Below, in pieces: positions 44,062 to 51,923 of a DNA stretch of 64,000 nucleotides. Origin of the DNA: Chryseobacterium culicis (GTDB taxonomy: Bacteria > Bacteroidota > Bacteroidia > Flavobacteriales > Weeksellaceae); assembly GCF_002979755.1 (NCBI RefSeq), contig NZ_PCPP01000001.1:1-64000 (forward strand). The letters are read 5' to 3'. Every line of letters starts with the position of its first letter. The stretch's first letter is position 1. Below the pieces are notes generated by a model that worked only from the letters and a program-made list of their open reading frames with translations, did no database searches and had not been told where the DNA came from. Made by a program: the position numbers and the translations under genes.

Positions 44062-45012
44062 ATGAGAAAACTATATGCTATCGTATGTTTAGCTCTTTTG
44101 TCAAATGCATACAAAGCACAAGAATCACTACCATACTATCAGCAATATCTTTTGGATGGTGAGTTCCTGTTCAACCCAGCTCAATACGGAAAAACAGATT
44201 ACGTACAGCTCAACGCCAATTATCAACAACAATTTTCAAAATTCAGTAATTCTCCGAATGTTCAGTCAATCGGGATGAATGCGAATATCTTTGATAGAGT
44301 GGGTGCTGGTATTTCCGTGTTCAGAGACAGTAATGGACCGATCTCTGCGGGTGGTATCACGGCTGGTGCTTCATATTTTATTCCGCTAAGTAGTGAAGGA
44401 GACAGAAAAGACCAGTTCTCTTTCGGTACAAGTGTTAACTTCTATAACATGAATTTTGATTATTCAAAAATTAATACTGAAGAAGGTGGTGACCCATTAT
44501 TGAGAGGTGAAGAAAGTAACATCTTTATGGTGTATGCAAACTTTGGTTTGGCAGCTACCTACAGAGGTTTATTCGGGGGTGTTTCCGTAAATGATATCGC
44601 ATTAAGTAATGATGCTTCTATCGTAAACAACTACGAACCTTCTCCAATTAAATTCTTCTTAAATTTAGGATATAACTGGAACATTGCTGATAACATTACA
44701 TTAGCACCGTCAGCATTGATCAACCTTAATACCAACTCAACGAGAATGATCGACTGGAATTTGATGGCAACATTCTCTAATGATATCAACGCATTCTCTT
44801 TCGGAGTAAGCTACAGAACGGTTCAGAACAGATTTGATAATCAGAACCTGAGTATCTCTCCCATTGTAAAAGTAAGATTCAACAAATTCATGATTGGAGC
44901 TACTTATAACCTTGGATTATCTGATATCCAGAGCTATGGTGGAAACAGCTTCATGATTGGTCTGGGTTATAACTTCGACAACTTCATTAATGCTAGAGGA
45001 TTTAGATACTAA
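44062..45012 (+). CDS. PorP/SprF-family T9SS membrane protein
   Basis: 316 aa outer-membrane beta-barrel. Signal peptide (MRKLYAIVCLALLSNAYKAQ), then the family start SLPYYQQYLLDGEFLFNPA, where the N-P-A tripeptide is typical, and amphipathic strands ending YNFDNFINARGFRY. SprF-type proteins help export particular adhesins through the type IX system, usually from beside a large sprB-like adhesin gene. No adhesin is next to this one, so it may act with remote cargo. Confidence 0.92.
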   Translation: MRKLYAIVCLALLSNAYKAQESLPYYQQYLLDGEFLFNPAQYGKTDYVQLNANYQQQFSKFSNSPNVQSIGMNANIFDRVGAGISVFRDSNGPISAGGITAGASYFIPLSSEGDRKDQFSFGTSVNFYNMNFDYSKINTEEGGDPLLRGEESNIFMVYANFGLAATYRGLFGGVSVNDIALSNDASIVNNYEPSPIKFFLNLGYNWNIADNITLAPSALINLNTNSTRMIDWNLMATFSNDINAFSFGVSYRTVQNRFDNQNLSISPIVKVRFNKFMIGATYNLGLSDIQSYGGNSFMIGLGYNFDNFINARGFRY

Positions 45013-45027
45013 TTAATTTAATTTAAA

Positions 45028-45035
45028 TAAATTTG
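45028..45035 (+). promoter_or_regulatory. Promoter -7 box of hemW
   Basis: TAAATTTG lies directly before the terminator hairpin at 45036-45063. A transcript starting about 7 bases downstream would begin inside the hairpin's left arm. Confidence 0.5.
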
Positions 45036-45063
45036 AGCTCTGAAATTTTTCAGAGCTTTTTTT
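45036..45063 (+). terminator. Terminator of the PorP/SprF gene
   Basis: AGCTCTGAAA, loop, TTTCAGAGCT and a T-run that touches the hemW start codon at 45064. Confidence 0.85.
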
Positions 45064-46188
45064 ATGATATATATTCACATTCCGTTCTGTAAACAAAAAT
45101 GCAGTTATTGTAATTTTCATTTTTCAACATCCCTGAATTTCAAGGATGAAATGCTTCATGCCATGAAAACTGAAATTGCCCTAAGAAAGGATGAGCTGCA
45201 GAACAGAACCCTGAAGTCCCTGTATTTTGGAGGAGGAACTCCCTCTATTCTTTCTGTAGATGAAATCAGTTCTTTAATAGATGAAGTATTACGTTATTTC
45301 AGTTTTGAAAAGGATATTGAAGTTACGTTGGAAGCCAATCCTGATGATTTAGATAAAAACTTTTTAAAACAACTTTCCGGAACCCCTGTGAACAGACTTT
45401 CCATTGGTACCCAAAGTTTTTTTGAAGAAGATTTAAAACTGATGAACAGGGCTCACTCTGCTTCCGAGGCAGAAAGTTCCATTAAAAGAGCACAGGATTT
45501 TGGTTTTGAAAACCTGAGTATTGACTTGATTTATGGTTCGCCTACTTCCAATCTTGAGATCTGGAAAGAAAATCTGAATAAAACCATAGCTCTTGAAGTT
45601 CCTCACATTTCGTCCTATGCATTAACGGTAGAGCCTAAAACAGCTCTGGAAAACTGGATTTCAAAAGGGAAAATAAAAAGTCCTAAAGAAGAAGAGCAAA
45701 ATAAAGAATTCTATTACCTGTCTGACTTTTTAAAAGACAATGGTTTTGAGCATTATGAAGTATCCAATTTTGCCAAACCCGGTTTCTATTCACGTCATAA
45801 TTCTGCCTATTGGAAATATCAGGAATACCTTGGAATAGGACCTTCGGCACATTCTTATAACGGATTTGATATCAGAAGCTGGAACGTAGCCAATAATCAG
45901 CAGTACATTAAAAAACTGAATGATAAACTTCTTGCCAAAGAGGAAGAGATTCTTTCCCAGGAAGATCAGTTTAATGAAATGATTATGATTGGTCTGCGCA
46001 CCATCTGGGGAGTAGATCTTGAAAGTCTGAAGAACAAATTCTCAGATAGAATGCTGGAGCACTTCCAGGCAGAAATTAAGTCCAAAATTGAAGACGGTAT
46101 TTTAATCATCGAAAATAGTCATTTAAAAATTCCTGAAAAACATTGGTTTATGGCAGACGGAATTGCTTCAGATTTGTTTATTGTATAA
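45064..46188 (+). CDS. hemW: Radical SAM heme chaperone HemW
   Basis: 374 aa. The radical-SAM cluster motif is IPFCKQKCSYCNFHF with CxxxCxxC; the CSYCNF form and absence of the HemN N-terminal extension mark the heme-chaperone HemW rather than coproporphyrinogen oxidase HemN. Further landmarks are LYFGGGTPSIL, the EANPDD segment and the C-terminal HemN_C domain. HemW inserts heme into respiratory proteins. It is cotranscribed at most with murI, 40-60 bp downstream. Confidence 0.93.
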   Translation: MIYIHIPFCKQKCSYCNFHFSTSLNFKDEMLHAMKTEIALRKDELQNRTLKSLYFGGGTPSILSVDEISSLIDEVLRYFSFEKDIEVTLEANPDDLDKNFLKQLSGTPVNRLSIGTQSFFEEDLKLMNRAHSASEAESSIKRAQDFGFENLSIDLIYGSPTSNLEIWKENLNKTIALEVPHISSYALTVEPKTALENWISKGKIKSPKEEEQNKEFYYLSDFLKDNGFEHYEVSNFAKPGFYSRHNSAYWKYQEYLGIGPSAHSYNGFDIRSWNVANNQQYIKKLNDKLLAKEEEILSQEDQFNEMIMIGLRTIWGVDLESLKNKFSDRMLEHFQAEIKSKIEDGILIIENSHLKIPEKHWFMADGIASDLFIV

Positions 46189-46223
46189 TGTTTGTATATA
46201 TGCAGACATGCCATAAAATTCAC

Positions 46224-46231
46224 TATTTTTG
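46224..46231 (+). promoter_or_regulatory. Promoter -7 box of murI
   Basis: TATTTTTG overlaps a TTG at 46229 that could be read as a start, so the TTG at 46250 is the better murI start. Confidence 0.55.
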
Positions 46232-46249
46232 TATAAAATTTCATTTCAT

Positions 46250-47080
46250 TTGAAAACGAAGAAACAAGATTATTCACATCTTTCACCAAGCCAGCCTATC
46301 GGAATTTTCGACAGCGGAGTGGGAGGTCTTACTGTTGCCAAAGAAATCAAAAGACTTCTGCCTAATGAAGATTTGATTTACTTTGGAGATACAAAGCACC
46401 TTCCTTACGGAGAAAAATCTAAGGAAGCCATTATTGAATATTCTACAAAGATCACCAATTTTCTGTTGGAGCAGAACTGTAAAGCTATTGTGATTGCCTG
46501 TAATACAGCAACGGCTAATGCTTTAAATGAAGTCATGCAGTCTGTTGCGGGAAAAGTTCCTGTAATTGACGTTATTAATCCTGTGGCAGAAAAAGTATCT
46601 TATGAAATCCATAATAATGTAGGGGTTATTGCGACCAAAGCTACTGTGAATTCAGGATTATATAAAAAGAGTATCCGAAAGCATAATAAATGGATCAAAG
46701 TGGATGAATTGGCAACTCCATTGCTGGTTCCTGCTATTGAAGAAGGATTTAAAAACCATCCGATTACCCATGCTATTATTTATAATTATTTAAGTAACAG
46801 TAAATTAAAAAATATTGAAACACTGATTCTGGGATGTACTCATTATCCTCTTTTAATTGATGAGATCAAGCAGTATTATGGAAATCGGGTTCGTGTGATT
46901 GACTCTCCGAATATTGTAGCCAATCATCTGAAGATTATTCTGGATAAGTACAATCTTTTGAATGATAACAATCCCAAGCCGAATTATCACTTCTATCTTT
47001 CAGACCTTACCAAAAATTTTGAAAAGATCTCTAAGAAGTTCTTCGGAAAAACAATTGATTTAGAATTAAAAGTATTATAA
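46250..47080 (+). CDS. murI: Glutamate racemase
   Basis: 276 aa; converts L-Glu to D-Glu for peptidoglycan. The two catalytic cysteines are in VIACNTATAN and LGCTHYPLL, and IGIFDSGVGGLTV is the conserved start. No ATG exists in the right place; the candidates are TTG at 46250 (KTKKQDYSHLS follows) or TTG at 46229. The later one is chosen because the earlier overlaps the promoter box. A terminator follows at about 47083-47116. Confidence 0.95.
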   Translation: MKTKKQDYSHLSPSQPIGIFDSGVGGLTVAKEIKRLLPNEDLIYFGDTKHLPYGEKSKEAIIEYSTKITNFLLEQNCKAIVIACNTATANALNEVMQSVAGKVPVIDVINPVAEKVSYEIHNNVGVIATKATVNSGLYKKSIRKHNKWIKVDELATPLLVPAIEEGFKNHPITHAIIYNYLSNSKLKNIETLILGCTHYPLLIDEIKQYYGNRVRVIDSPNIVANHLKIILDKYNLLNDNNPKPNYHFYLSDLTKNFEKISKKFFGKTIDLELKVL

Positions 47081-47082
47081 AC

Positions 47083-47116
47083 AAAAAAGTCTGCCTCGTA
47101 TGGAAGCAGACTTTTT
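47083..47116 (+). terminator. Terminator of murI
   Basis: AAAAAGTCTGC, inner CTCGTATGGA, GCAGACTTTTTT. Symmetrical flanks. Confidence 0.85.
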
Positions 47117-47198
47117 TATTTGTTACATGTTGTCATTACAAAATCATGTTTTTAAGGGACAAAGATTTATTTTTGATAAAGCTTTATGCTTCATTTAA

Positions 47199-47289
47199 TT
47201 CCCACGGATTTCACAAATCCCACAGATGATAACGCTTTTAGAATTAAAGGGTAACTAAAAATCTGTGTCCTCTGTGAAATCTGTGGGGA
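47199..47289. repeat. Imperfect inverted repeat of about 29 bp
   Basis: Left arm 47199-47227 begins TTCCCACGGATTTCACAAA; right arm 47261-47289 read backwards begins TCCCCACAGATTTCACAGA. They are imperfect complements around a 33-bp centre. CCCACAGATTTCACAGA-type repeats are familiar in flavobacterial genomes. There is no gene in 47081-47348. Confidence 0.65.
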
Positions 47290-47348
47290 AATAATGTGCA
47301 ATTTAATTGGTGTTTGTTGTGAAAGAGATCGTGAATTTGTGTTTAAAA

Positions 47349-47948
47349 TTACGCTTCCACAATTACTTTTTCAGCATTCAGTCTTTTCTTTGGATTAAAT
47401 TTAGGCTGATTGGCATCTGCATCATCTTTCTGCCCGATGGCTACGGCAAATAATGTCTCATACTTTTCATTCTTAAGAATTGCATCATAGCCTTCAGGTT
47501 CAATGCCTTCCATTGGAGTAGAATCTATTCCCATGGTAGCACAGGCAGATAAAAGCACTCCTAATGATAAATAAACCTGGTGTCCAAGCCATGATTTTAT
47601 AGCATCTTCTCCCTTTGGTTTTACCATGGTACGATAATAGCTGACAGACCCTTCCGGAAGATTTTCTTCAATTTGCTTTTCAAAGTTTTCTATATTTTTG
47701 ATTACCTGAAAAACAATGATGTGGCTGCTGTCCAATACTTTTTCTTTATTAAAGTAAGAGGTATCACCCAATTGTTTTTTCAGTTCCGGATCATTTACAA
47801 AAATAAAATTCCATGGCTGGCTGTTAATGGATGAAGGACTCAGATTCAGAATCTCCTGAAGTTCTTCAATCTGTTTTTCGCTGATTTTTCCTTGAGGGTT
47901 ATACTTTTTTACCGTATACCTGTTTTTCATTTGGTCTAAAAAGTTCAT
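47349..47948 (-). CDS. NAD(P)H-dependent nitroreductase-family oxidoreductase
   Basis: 199 aa FMN enzyme of the NfsB/nitroreductase family. YTVKKYNPQGKISEKQIEEL with the basic FMN-phosphate contact, SSINSQPWNFIFV and the late ATMGIDSTPMEGIEPEGYD motif are typical. It may reduce nitroaromatics, quinones or aldehyde-like compounds. It is divergent from an HxlR regulator, the usual control for such redox enzymes, and a 12-bp sequence adjoining its start codon is mirrored at the regulator's start. Confidence 0.92.
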   Translation of the reverse strand: MNFLDQMKNRYTVKKYNPQGKISEKQIEELQEILNLSPSSINSQPWNFIFVNDPELKKQLGDTSYFNKEKVLDSSHIIVFQVIKNIENFEKQIEENLPEGSVSYYRTMVKPKGEDAIKSWLGHQVYLSLGVLLSACATMGIDSTPMEGIEPEGYDAILKNEKYETLFAVAIGQKDDADANQPKFNPKKRLNAEKVIVEA

Positions 47949-47950
47949 AA

Positions 47951-48032
47951 TTTTATACTATCATTTTTATAGTTACAAAATTAATTTAAGTTTATTAACT
48001 TTGCAATAACGGTAAAAAAGGATAGTATAAAA
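47951..48032. promoter_or_regulatory. Likely HxlR operator region
   Basis: TTTTATACTATC (47951-47962) abuts the nitroreductase start; GATAGTATAAAA (48021-48032) abuts the regulator start. They are exact inverted repeats. A further dyad ACTA-N9-TAGT lies at 47957-47973. Divergent -7 boxes sit between: minus TAATTTTG at 47976-47983 and plus TAACTTTG at 47996-48003. The dyad covers the likely transcription start of the nitroreductase gene. Confidence 0.6.
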
Positions 48033-48380
48033 ATGTATACAATAGATGATAAAACATACCCATGCTGCACCAGTGTTACCATGAGGTTTATCGGGGGGAA
48101 ATGGAAGGCTGTGATTTTATTTCACCTGATAGATGGTGCGAAAAGATACAATGAACTGAGAAAAATAATCCCTACCATTACGGAAAGAACACTCAGTCTT
48201 CAGCTAAAGCAGCTGGAGGAAGATGATATTATTGACAGAAAAGTATTTACAGCAAAACCTCCACTCATGGTGGAATATACTTTAACGGAATTTGGAAAAA
48301 CCCTTCTTCCCGTATTGGAAGCCATTACAGATTGGGGGAAAACAGCTCCGGAAAGATCAAAAAAAATAATCAGGAATTAA
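48033..48380 (+). CDS. HxlR-family transcriptional regulator
   Basis: 115 aa winged-helix regulator. CCTSVTMRFIGGKWKAVI is the hallmark with the N-terminal Cys that often senses electrophiles or oxidants (two Cys, about 9-10). ITERTLSLQLKQLEEDDIIDR is the recognition-helix/wing region. It probably represses itself and the divergent nitroreductase gene through the mirrored sites between them. Its stop overlaps the end of rsmD by 4 bases on the opposite strand. Confidence 0.95.
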   Translation: MYTIDDKTYPCCTSVTMRFIGGKWKAVILFHLIDGAKRYNELRKIIPTITERTLSLQLKQLEEDDIIDRKVFTAKPPLMVEYTLTEFGKTLLPVLEAITDWGKTAPERSKKIIRN

Positions 48381-48949
48381 AGTTCCTGATTATCTTCTTT
48401 ATTTGGTTCAAAAAAACTGAAACTCACGTTTCCGTATTTTCGTGTATCTATTAGGTTAGGATGTTCCAGCTTCATGCGGCTTTGGTGCTCTACAATAAGA
48501 ACTCCGTTTTCTTTCAGGTATTTATTGTTTAAAACCAGAGAAATCAATTCATAATACTTCTTCTCTTCCATTTCGAAAGGAGCATCAGAGAAAACAATCT
48601 CAAATGACTTATTATTTCTGAATTTTTTAAGCCAGTCGAAGACATCTCCTCGCTGTACATTGATCTGAAGTGCCATATCCAGTTCGGAAGCAGTAGAGTT
48701 GATAAATGCAGTGTGCTTCGGGTTCATTTCTACAGAAGTTACACTCTGGCATCCTCTGGAAGCAAATTCAAAGGTGATAGAGCCAATTCCTGCAAAAAGA
48801 TCAAGAACAGCAATAGACTGCATATCATATTTATTTTCCAGAATACTGAATAAAGCCTCTTTCGCAAAATCGGTGGTAGGCCTTACATCAAAGTTTTTAG
48901 GAGCGGCAATTTTTTTGGCTTTCCATTTGCCTGATATTATTCTGAACAT
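48377..48949 (-). CDS. rsmD: 16S rRNA (guanine966-N2)-methyltransferase
   Basis: 190 aa SAM-dependent methyltransferase. It starts MFRIISGKWKAKKI and has DVRPTTDFAKEALFSIL and the SAM-binding VLDLFAGIGSITFEFASRG. The catalytic motif usually (D/N)PP(Y/F) reads D122-A123-P124-F125, so one Pro is replaced by Ala. It is cotranscribed with the DUF3822 gene upstream (84 bp gap with a CCTGCAA-type heptamer tract), the usual flavobacterial pairing. Confidence 0.92.
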   Translation of the reverse strand: MFRIISGKWKAKKIAAPKNFDVRPTTDFAKEALFSILENKYDMQSIAVLDLFAGIGSITFEFASRGCQSVTSVEMNPKHTAFINSTASELDMALQINVQRGDVFDWLKKFRNNKSFEIVFSDAPFEMEEKKYYELISLVLNNKYLKENGVLIVEHQSRMKLEHPNLIDTRKYGNVSFSFFEPNKEDNQEL

Positions 48950-49010
48950 ATTTTTGTTAGGGTTTAGGTAATAGATTATAGGGGGCAGGTGACTATTTTG
49001 GGAGGCTAAT

Positions 49011-49039
49011 CCTCATTACCTGCAGCCTGCAACCTAATT
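49011..49039. repeat. CCTGCAA-type heptamer tract
   Basis: CCTGCAG, CCTGCAA, CCTAATT in register from 49019, with a related CCTCATT at 49011, overlapping the DUF3822 stop. Partly complementary to TTAGGTAATAG and GGGCAGGT near 48963-48990. Confidence 0.5.
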
Positions 49040-49750
49040 AAGTATAAAATTTTTATTGGGAATATTGTCAAAAACAATTTTTAGGTTTTTAACAAATTTC
49101 TGGAGCTCTGAAATAAATGTTTCATTCTCCGTAGTCTCTCCATAAGCATAAAAGCTGGTTTCATTAATTCCGAAACCTATTTTGCTTAATGTAAACATAA
49201 TGAAGTAAAGAAAATCTACCTCTGAATTGACATCCAGGTTATTATAAAGAATGATTTTTTTATTGTCAATCGCAAAAAATTCACACTGATTGTGATAAAG
49301 ATTGATGTGAATTTCCTTACCTGTTTTATTATTGACTGAACTTAGAAACTTTTCACCGGAGAAATTAAAATGAGCCGGTATTGCTAGTTCTTTTATCTTT
49401 TTATAATAATTTTTCGGGAAAGTATAATAAAACTGAATGTTGAATTTTTTGTTGATAGAAAGCATCAGCTCTTCCTTTTCTCGGTCAGTAGGAGCGTTGA
49501 AGGCAATCAGATCAAATCCTGCATCATGTTCAGAAAAACCTTCCGGCATCAGGGTAAAATGATTAAATGCTGAAATCACATGGATTTCCTCATAGCGCTG
49601 CTTAATAAGAACTTCGTCCAGCTTTTGCTCAATAAGATTGGCTGGTGTCTCTTCAGTAACGAAATAAGACTTTTCCTCCAGAATGTTTTTGTTTTTAACA
49701 ATCTGGCAGATCAATCCGTCTTTGGTAAAAAGTAAATTAAGTACGTTCAT
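49034..49750 (-). CDS. DUF3822 family protein
   Basis: 238 aa cytoplasmic protein. The pattern of LLFTKDGLICQIVKN at the start and GKEIHINLYHNQCEFFAI in the middle resembles actin/ASKHA-like folds found in PilM-type proteins; DUF3822 is a flavobacterial family usually beside rsmD. Role unknown. A -7 box (TAAATTTG) is at 49764-49771, overlapping the Smr stop codon. Confidence 0.85.
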   Translation of the reverse strand: MNVLNLLFTKDGLICQIVKNKNILEEKSYFVTEETPANLIEQKLDEVLIKQRYEEIHVISAFNHFTLMPEGFSEHDAGFDLIAFNAPTDREKEELMLSINKKFNIQFYYTFPKNYYKKIKELAIPAHFNFSGEKFLSSVNNKTGKEIHINLYHNQCEFFAIDNKKIILYNNLDVNSEVDFLYFIMFTLSKIGFGINETSFYAYGETTENETFISELQKFVKNLKIVFDNIPNKNFILN

Positions 49751-49763
49751 ATTTCAATTCCTG

Positions 49764-49771
49764 CAAATTTA
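49764..49771 (-). promoter_or_regulatory. Promoter -7 box of the DUF3822-rsmD unit
   Basis: TAAATTTG on the minus strand, 13 bases before the DUF3822 start. Confidence 0.55.
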
Positions 49772-50263
49772 GTGAAATTCTACCATTACCGCACCCGATT
49801 GATGGTGAAGTATTTCCTTATTATAAAAATCAATATTAACCTGGCTTTCCAATACATCCCGAACCATCCTCTGCAAAGTCCCGTCCCCAATACCATGAAC
49901 AATTTCCAGTCTTTTCAGATTGTTCTTTCTGCAAAACTCAATCACCTCAATCAGTTTTTCCTTTTGTATAAAGAGTCTTTCAAAGCTGTCATAGTCATTG
50001 GGATTCTTTACCAAATTATGAAAATGCAGGTCTAAAACCAAATGATTTTTCTGATGTTTCTTGGAAATTACTTTTTTAGGTTCTGGTTTTCTCACAACCC
50101 TGATGTTTTCATACAGATCAGCATCTTTAGGAACCAGTTTTTCTTTAGGATATTGATGGGTAAAGCCATATTCATCTTTAAAAACGGCAATATTTCCCTT
50201 CACGGAAGTAATTACTCCGCTTAAATCTTCATCTACTACCGAAACCTTATCGCCGATCTTCAT
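49769..50263 (-). CDS. Smr-domain protein
   Basis: 164 aa. N-terminal SH3-like part (MKIGDKVSVVDEDLSGV start) then a C-terminal Smr domain with LVLDLHFHNL (the D-x-H motif) and LEIVHGIGDGTLQRM (H-G-x-G-x-G). Smr domains are found in MutS2 and act as RNA or DNA endonucleases; the target is unknown. A long upstream extension to 50326 is rejected because the -7 box at 50298-50305 lies inside it. Confidence 0.9.
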   Translation of the reverse strand: MKIGDKVSVVDEDLSGVITSVKGNIAVFKDEYGFTHQYPKEKLVPKDADLYENIRVVRKPEPKKVISKKHQKNHLVLDLHFHNLVKNPNDYDSFERLFIQKEKLIEVIEFCRKNNLKRLEIVHGIGDGTLQRMVRDVLESQVNIDFYNKEILHHQSGAVMVEFH

Positions 50264-50297
50264 AATTTTTAAGACTTGTCTGAACCCAATATTTCTG

Positions 50298-50305
50298 CAA
50301 AGGTA
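50298..50305 (-). promoter_or_regulatory. Promoter -7 box of the Smr gene
   Basis: TACCTTTG on the minus strand, 34 bases before the 50263 start codon. Confidence 0.55.
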
Positions 50306-50326
50306 GAAAGTAAAATGGATGAACAC

Positions 50327-50358
50327 AAACTCTCAAACCCTCTCACCCTCAAACCTTC
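50327..50358. repeat. Octamer repeat tract
   Basis: Four 8-bp units, AAACTCTC, AAACCCTC, TCACCCTC, AAACCTTC, lying just downstream of the phosphoesterase gene. Confidence 0.55.
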
Positions 50359-50365
50359 TTTCTCA

Positions 50366-50863
50366 TCAGACTCTCGGGCCCAGTTCTATAACTTCCAGGT
50401 CTTTGATTTCTTCACCATCCACTACAAAGCGCATCATTGTTCTTACTTTATGCCAGCCCTGTTTTCCACAGGCACCGGGATTCAGATGGAGCAGACTGTT
50501 TTTCTCATCATACATCGCTTTCAAAATATGCGAATGCCCTGAAATAAATAATTTCGGAGCTTTTTCTGCAATTTCTTTCTTCGTAAGTGGCGTGTATTTT
50601 CCGGGATAACCTCCGATATGGATCATCAAAACTTCCAGTTTTTCGCAAAAAAATCGGTTCACTTCCGGAAATTCAGCCTGGATTTTAGCATCATCAATGT
50701 TTCCGTAAACACCTTTCAGAAGTTTTATTTTTTCCAGCTGTTCTATGACATCCAGATTTCCAAAATCACCACAATGCCATACTTCATCAGCCTGAGAAGC
50801 ATATTCCAGAATTCTGTCATCAATATAAGAATGAGAGTCGGAAAGGAGAAGGACTTTGGTCAT
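50366..50863 (-). CDS. YfcE/MJ0936-type metallophosphoesterase
   Basis: 165 aa calcineurin-like phosphodiesterase. The metal motifs are in order: LLLSDSHSY (4-12), WHCGDFGN, GNIDDAKI, IHIGGYPGKYTP and FISGHSHILKA. Such enzymes hydrolyse phosphodiesters with Mn2+; physiological substrate unknown. It starts within TAATG, sharing one base with the stop of the preceding gene, so translation is probably coupled. Confidence 0.93.
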   Translation of the reverse strand: MTKVLLLSDSHSYIDDRILEYASQADEVWHCGDFGNLDVIEQLEKIKLLKGVYGNIDDAKIQAEFPEVNRFFCEKLEVLMIHIGGYPGKYTPLTKKEIAEKAPKLFISGHSHILKAMYDEKNSLLHLNPGACGKQGWHKVRTMMRFVVDGEEIKDLEVIELGPRV

Positions 50864-51312
50864 TATCTAATTGTTCTTTCAGTAATATTTTCGTTGTATT
50901 TATCTTTGAATACCGCTACACGATCAGGATTTAGCTCTCCGTCATGATTGATCACTCTTTCTTTTAATAACCATTTTACCAGTTTTTCCATTCCTTTTTT
51001 AGAATTCATAAAATTGGAGATTTTACCCAAATCGGTAGATTCCACTTTTGTTTTTTCTGTCAGAAAATTCAGGATAAAATAATCATCATTTACATACCTT
51101 GGCGTTTCATTATCCATATATCGGTAAAGAAGAATCTCTTCATCATCTTTCATGGAGAAAAATGAATATTGGGCTATATTGATCTTTTCTGCTTTCAGGA
51201 TTTGTTTCCCATCCAATAAAACTTTATCATCTTTAATGGTTACATCCTGGGAAAAATATAAATTACAGCTTATCATCAGTAAGAAGAAAGCGAATAACCT
51301 GTTTACTGCCAT
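50863..51312 (-). CDS. Secreted protein of unknown function
   Basis: Not recognised. 149 aa with a signal peptide (about 1-21, ending NLYFSQ) and a mainly charged body (KVLLDGKQILKAEKINIAQ near 28-46). Stop overlaps the phosphoesterase start as TAATG, implying coupled translation. A -7 box (TATATTTG) at 51333-51340 on the minus strand fits. Confidence 0.7.
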   Translation of the reverse strand: MAVNRLFAFFLLMISCNLYFSQDVTIKDDKVLLDGKQILKAEKINIAQYSFFSMKDDEEILLYRYMDNETPRYVNDDYFILNFLTEKTKVESTDLGKISNFMNSKKGMEKLVKWLLKERVINHDGELNPDRVAVFKDKYNENITERTIR

Positions 51313-51332
51313 TTTACTATTTTTTAAGATTG

Positions 51333-51340
51333 CAAATATA
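51333..51340 (-). promoter_or_regulatory. Promoter -7 box of the 51312 gene
   Basis: TATATTTG on the minus strand, 20 bases before the start codon. Confidence 0.55.
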
Positions 51341-51370
51341 AAGAAGCTTTAATAAAACGGATCGGAGATC

Positions 51371-51835
51371 TTAATCCGTAATATTTTTTGTTCTGCGGAT
51401 AGAATCCAGTTTCTTTTCAATATCCGCACTGAAAACCTTTTTTAGTTTCAATCCGTTTTCTGTAAGTTTTGAAATAACAAAAGTTCCGGTCATATTGGTA
51501 TTGGAAGGAAATATAATAGTTACGGTAGAATCTGAAGCTTTTTTCCAGCTTCCTATATAACGGTCGGGCTTTTCATTTTTAGTCACAGGTTCTTCCAAAG
51601 TATCATATCTTAATGTAGATTTAATCAGATTTCCTGTGATTTTTCCATTTTTTTGAAATCTGATCCCTTCTCTTCTTGCTTCAAAACCATCCTGTTTTTC
51701 ATAGGTATAAATATAGGTATCCATTTTATTTAGATTCCAGGTTTGTAAAAGCAAAGGATTGGCGGTTCTGTCCTGAGCTTTGAGGCCACTGATAATGAAA
51801 AGAGAAAAAATACAGATACAAATAGGCTTTTTCAT
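51371..51835 (-). CDS. Secreted lipocalin-like protein
   Basis: 154 aa with a signal peptide (MKKPICICIFSLFIISGLKAQ). The body has LLQTWNLNKMDTYIYTYEK and GSWKKASDSTVTIIFPSN, a W-containing pattern like lipocalin-like families of Bacteroidetes, but the match is loose. The start at 51835 gives the signal peptide at the N-terminus; an in-frame ATG at 51883 would add 16 residues. Confidence 0.65.
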   Translation of the reverse strand: MKKPICICIFSLFIISGLKAQDRTANPLLLQTWNLNKMDTYIYTYEKQDGFEARREGIRFQKNGKITGNLIKSTLRYDTLEEPVTKNEKPDRYIGSWKKASDSTVTIIFPSNTNMTGTFVISKLTENGLKLKKVFSADIEKKLDSIRRTKNITD

Positions 51836-51897
51836 GAATACAACTGATTTATCGTAAAGTTTTAGCAATGCTGAAATTAGCATCCCTTAATAATTAG

Positions 51898-51905
51898 TAA
51901 ATTTG
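51898..51905 (+). promoter_or_regulatory. Promoter -7 box of the serine hydrolase gene
   Basis: TAAATTTG, 18 bases before the ATG at 51924. Confidence 0.6.
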
Positions 51906-51923
51906 GGAAAATTAAAATAAACA

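Noticed and set aside
49772..50542. Short + strand genes opposite the Smr and phosphoesterase genes
   Set aside because: Frames overlap well-supported minus-strand genes and have no recognisable sequence.
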